From assembly GCF_020859565.1 (NCBI RefSeq), contig NZ_JAJHUO010000004.1, positions 153,842 through 217,841 on the forward strand: a DNA stretch of 64,000 bases, read 5' to 3'. This stretch comes from Saccharothrix luteola (lineage in GTDB: Bacteria > Actinomycetota > Actinomycetes > Mycobacteriales > Pseudonocardiaceae). The position numbers and the translations under genes were made by a program. The notes under the pieces are model-generated. The model was given only the letters and a program-made list of their open reading frames with translations, had not been told where the DNA came from and searched no databases. Within the stretch, counting starts at the first letter, position 1. Each line of letters opens with the position of its first letter. Shown piece after piece: positions 61,882 to 64,000 of this stretch.

Positions 61882-63081
61882 ATGACACGTCCAGAGTGGC
61901 CGCGAGTGCCGATCGGGCTCGACGCGTCGCAGTGGGTCAGCCGCGCCGGGTGCCTGTCGGTGCTCGCCGTGGTGCACACGGTCACCAGCGGGCAACGCCT
62001 GCTGGAAGCCGTGGAGCTGATCGAGACGGACACGAGGCTTCAGGTCGTCTTCACGCAGGCGCCTGACGTCTTCAGCAACGGGGTGGCCGAGTTCCTGCGG
62101 TCCACCGGGGGCGTCGTGTGGCCGTGGGAGCTGGCGATCCGGCAGGAGTTCGCCCTGGCCGTCGCCGCGTCCTACGGCGGGCTGCACGAGTTGCACGCGC
62201 CGCTGGTGGTGATGCCGCACGGCGCCGGCTACGGCAAGTCCTTCACCACCGGCGGCGAGCCGGTGGTCTACGGGTTGGACGCGCAACGGCACCTGCACAA
62301 CGGCCGTGTGCTGGCGAGCGCGCTGGTGCTCGCGCACGACGACGAACGGGAGGTGCTGCGGCGGCAGTGCCCGCAGGCGCTCGACGTCGCCGTCGTGGCG
62401 GGCGACCCGGCCTACGACCGGTTGGTCGCGAGCCTGCCGCGGCGCGACGAGTACCGGGCCGCGCTGGGCATCGAGCCGGGTCAGCAGGCCGTGGTGGTCA
62501 GCTCGACGTGGGGGCTGGACTCGTTGTTCGCGAGGTTCGAGGACCTGCTGCCGAGCCTGCTCGAAGAGCTGACGCCGCACGGGTTCCGCGTGGTGGCGCT
62601 GGTGCACCCGGGAGCCTGGTTCGGCCACGGCAAGCGGCAGGTGGACGCGTGGCTCGCGGAGTGCCGGGACGCGGGGCTGGTCGTGGTCGGCCCGCACGTG
62701 GACTGGCGGGCCGCGGTGATCGCCGCCGACCACGTGGTGGCCGACCACGGGTCGGTCGGCGTGTACGCGGCGGCGATCGGCCGGCCGGTGGTCCTGGTCG
62801 ACGCACCGGTGCGGGTCGCCACGTCCAGCGGGTCGGCGCAGGAGCTGTTGCGGCACCTGGCGCCCAGGTTCCAGTCGGGATCGCCCGTGCGACCGCAGCT
62901 CGACCTGGCCGCGGCACGTGCGGCCGAGCTCGGCGAGGTCGTGCGGGAGCGGTTGACCTCCGAGCCCGGCCGCTCGTCGGCGCGGCTGCGCCGGATCATG
63001 TACGAACTGCTCGACCTCCCCGAACCGGGACGGCACCGCGCCGTGCCGCCGGTTCCGACACCACCGGAGGAGTCTCCGTGA
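61882..63081 (+). CDS. CDP-glycerol glycerophosphotransferase-like (GT-B fold) protein
   Basis: 399 residues from ATG 61882. The N-terminal half begins PVIGLDASQWVSRAG-like (RVPIGLDASQWVSRAGCLS) and has VVMPHGAGYGKSFTT. The C-terminal half (PHVDWRAAVIAADHVVADHG, VGVYAAAIGRPVVLVDAP) has the Asp-His and Gly-Ser nucleotide-sugar features of CDP-glycerol and related GT-B transferases. I recall this as a recurring actinobacterial family near signalling or conflict genes, but no function is proven. No membrane anchor or tagF-like N-terminus. The stop shares GTGA with the next gene. Confidence 0.72.
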   Translation: MTRPEWPRVPIGLDASQWVSRAGCLSVLAVVHTVTSGQRLLEAVELIETDTRLQVVFTQAPDVFSNGVAEFLRSTGGVVWPWELAIRQEFALAVAASYGGLHELHAPLVVMPHGAGYGKSFTTGGEPVVYGLDAQRHLHNGRVLASALVLAHDDEREVLRRQCPQALDVAVVAGDPAYDRLVASLPRRDEYRAALGIEPGQQAVVVSSTWGLDSLFARFEDLLPSLLEELTPHGFRVVALVHPGAWFGHGKRQVDAWLAECRDAGLVVVGPHVDWRAAVIAADHVVADHGSVGVYAAAIGRPVVLVDAPVRVATSSGSAQELLRHLAPRFQSGSPVRPQLDLAAARAAELGEVVRERLTSEPGRSSARLRRIMYELLDLPEPGRHRAVPPVPTPPEESP

Positions 63082-63500
63082 CCGAACCCGTGGTGCGGTG
63101 GACGAGCGGCCCGGACCGCCTGGCGGACGTCGTCGTGCGCGAGGTGTCCGGTGTGGATGGTGATCCGACCGCCGAGCTGCTGCGCGACAACCCGTTCGCC
63201 GCGCTGGCGGTCGCCGCGTCGGCCGATCGGCTCGTGGTGCGGACCGAACTCGGCCAGGTGGTCGAGCTCACGCCGGCGGCCACCGAGGCGCGCTGCCTCG
63301 ACGTCCAAGCGGTCGTGGTGTCGGCCGTCCAGTCGCTCTACGCGTGGCACGTGGCACGACTCGACCTGAGCGCGCTGCGACCGCGTGGGCTGCCCGTGTG
63401 GTGCGCGGAACACCGGGCACGGCGGTCAGCCGTCGCGTGCGGGTGGCTCCGGGTCGTCGTCCTGGACGCCCAGTCGTCGAGCGATGCCGTCGGCCTTTGA
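63078..63500 (+). CDS. Small hypothetical protein coupled to the transferase-like gene
   Basis: 140 residues from GTG 63078, overlapping the previous stop as GTGA, so the two are cotranslated. The sequence is Val/Ala-rich alpha/beta (ADRLVVRTELGQVVELTPA, AVVVSAVQSLYAWHVARLD). Two Cys occur (PVWCAEH, VACGWL). No domain recognised. Coupling suggests a partner subunit for the transferase-like protein. The last 75 bases overlap the convergent TPR gene. Confidence 0.65.
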   Translation: MTEPVVRWTSGPDRLADVVVREVSGVDGDPTAELLRDNPFAALAVAASADRLVVRTELGQVVELTPAATEARCLDVQAVVVSAVQSLYAWHVARLDLSALRPRGLPVWCAEHRARRSAVACGWLRVVVLDAQSSSDAVGL

Positions 63501-64000
63501 GGATCCGATCTCGGTGTAGAGCCGCAGAGCCTGTCTCCAGTGCTCTGCGGCCCGCTCCGCGTCACCCTGCCGTTCGGCGGACTCCGCCAGCAGTTGGTGC
63601 GACTCGGCCATCCCCTGTTTGGAGCCGAGCGCGCTCAGCGCGTCCAGCGCGCTCCGGGCCGTTCGGTCGGCGAGCGGCAGGTCGTCGGCACGCAGGTACG
63701 CCGCGGCCTGCGCCACCACGACCCGTGCCTGGTTGTAGGGGTCCGGCGGCTCCAAGCCGCGGAACTGCTCCGTCGCCTCCAGCAACGCCCGCTGCGCCTC
63801 GTCGACCCGACCCAGCCCGGTCAGCGCCCGGCCGAGGTTGATCAGCGTGAGGCCGAGGCTCCGCCGCGCGCCCAGGTCCCGGTTGGTCCGGGCCAACCGC
63901 TCGAACAGCCCGACCGCCTCGGCGAGCCGGCCACCGGCCACGTGCAGCAGGGCGAGCGCCTCCTCCGCGTCGGCGGCGCCCCGCCGGTCGTCGATCTCCT
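63426..64000 (-). CDS. TPR-repeat protein, C-terminal part (runs off the window)
   Basis: The frame is open without stop to the window edge, about 191 codons. It consists of TPR-like helical pairs: AVGLFERLARTNRDLGARRS, LGLTLINLGRALTGLGRVDE, AYLRADDLPLADRTARSAL and AAEHWRQALRLYTEIGSSKA. It ends in an acidic tail (VQDDDPEPPARDG). This resembles the C-terminal repeats of AfsR-like or STAND proteins, whose ATPase and effector parts would lie outside the window. The convergent overlap of 75 bp with the small gene is unusually long. Confidence 0.75.
   Translation of the reverse strand, partial: EIDDRRGAADAEEALALLHVAGGRLAEAVGLFERLARTNRDLGARRSLGLTLINLGRALTGLGRVDEAQRALLEATEQFRGLEPPDPYNQARVVVAQAAAYLRADDLPLADRTARSALDALSALGSKQGMAESHQLLAESAERQGDAERAAEHWRQALRLYTEIGSSKADGIARRLGVQDDDPEPPARDG

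Overview
The window comes from a very GC-rich actinobacterium. GC-rich third codon positions, frequent GTG starts, four-base GTGA gene overlaps, AfsR/SARP-type regulators, a Methyltransf_19-type methyltransferase, a two-domain CYTH-CHAD protein, DUF3558/EspG type VII secretion genes and a fused 3'-5' exonuclease/polymerase all point to Pseudonocardiaceae (Saccharothrix, Lentzea, Actinosynnema or a relative). That placement is an inference from gene content; there is no 16S gene in the window. The region looks like a chromosomal arm with mostly housekeeping and accessory metabolism. There is no phage, transposase, CRISPR array or large biosynthetic cluster.

Layout. 1-10 kb: a truncated SARP regulator, an unusual HTH protein, a SAM methyltransferase, a nested palindromic element, an amidohydrolase, a formyltransferase preceded by two iron-box-like sites, a two-component system with a membrane protein, and an HNH lipoprotein. 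10-19 kb: coiled-coil protein, CYTH-CHAD protein, a GH20 hexosaminidase behind a DasR-like site, an aldehyde dehydrogenase homologue stripped of its catalytic motifs with its divergent GAF regulator, DUF402 and kinase-like genes, and a second YidC. 19-30 kb: desaturase, PucR regulator, proline catabolism (pruA-putB), an ATPase/TPR protein, a repeat block, the exonuclease/polymerase, a GH16 glucanase behind a CebR-like palindrome, and an AraC regulator.

31-34 kb is an orphan type VII substrate cassette (YxxxD protein, DUF3558 lipoprotein, WxG protein with a low-complexity tail, EspG chaperone). 34-40 kb is a minus-strand run of five closely spaced genes (TPR membrane protein, small secreted protein, fused SecDF, cation/proton antiporter, FMN hydroxy-acid oxidase). 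40-48 kb: azoreductase with a divergent MarR gene, an FAD reductase, then a coupled operon of a two-domain reductase/SDR, an acyl-CoA synthetase-like enzyme and a LuxR regulator.

48-64 kb: two bacterial PH-domain proteins, an AraC/GATase1 regulator with a divergent MFS transporter, a HerA-like ATPase gene broken by a 137-base stretch of only G and C, oligoribonuclease, tRNA-His, an ABC-F protein, an L,D-transpeptidase lipoprotein, tRNA-Lys, an AfsR-like regulator, and a CDP-glycerol glycerophosphotransferase-like gene coupled to a small unknown gene, ending in a truncated TPR gene. The points most worth following up are the catalytically emptied ALDH, the iron-box formyltransferase, the orphan EspG cassette, and the GC-only tract, which may be a sequence error.
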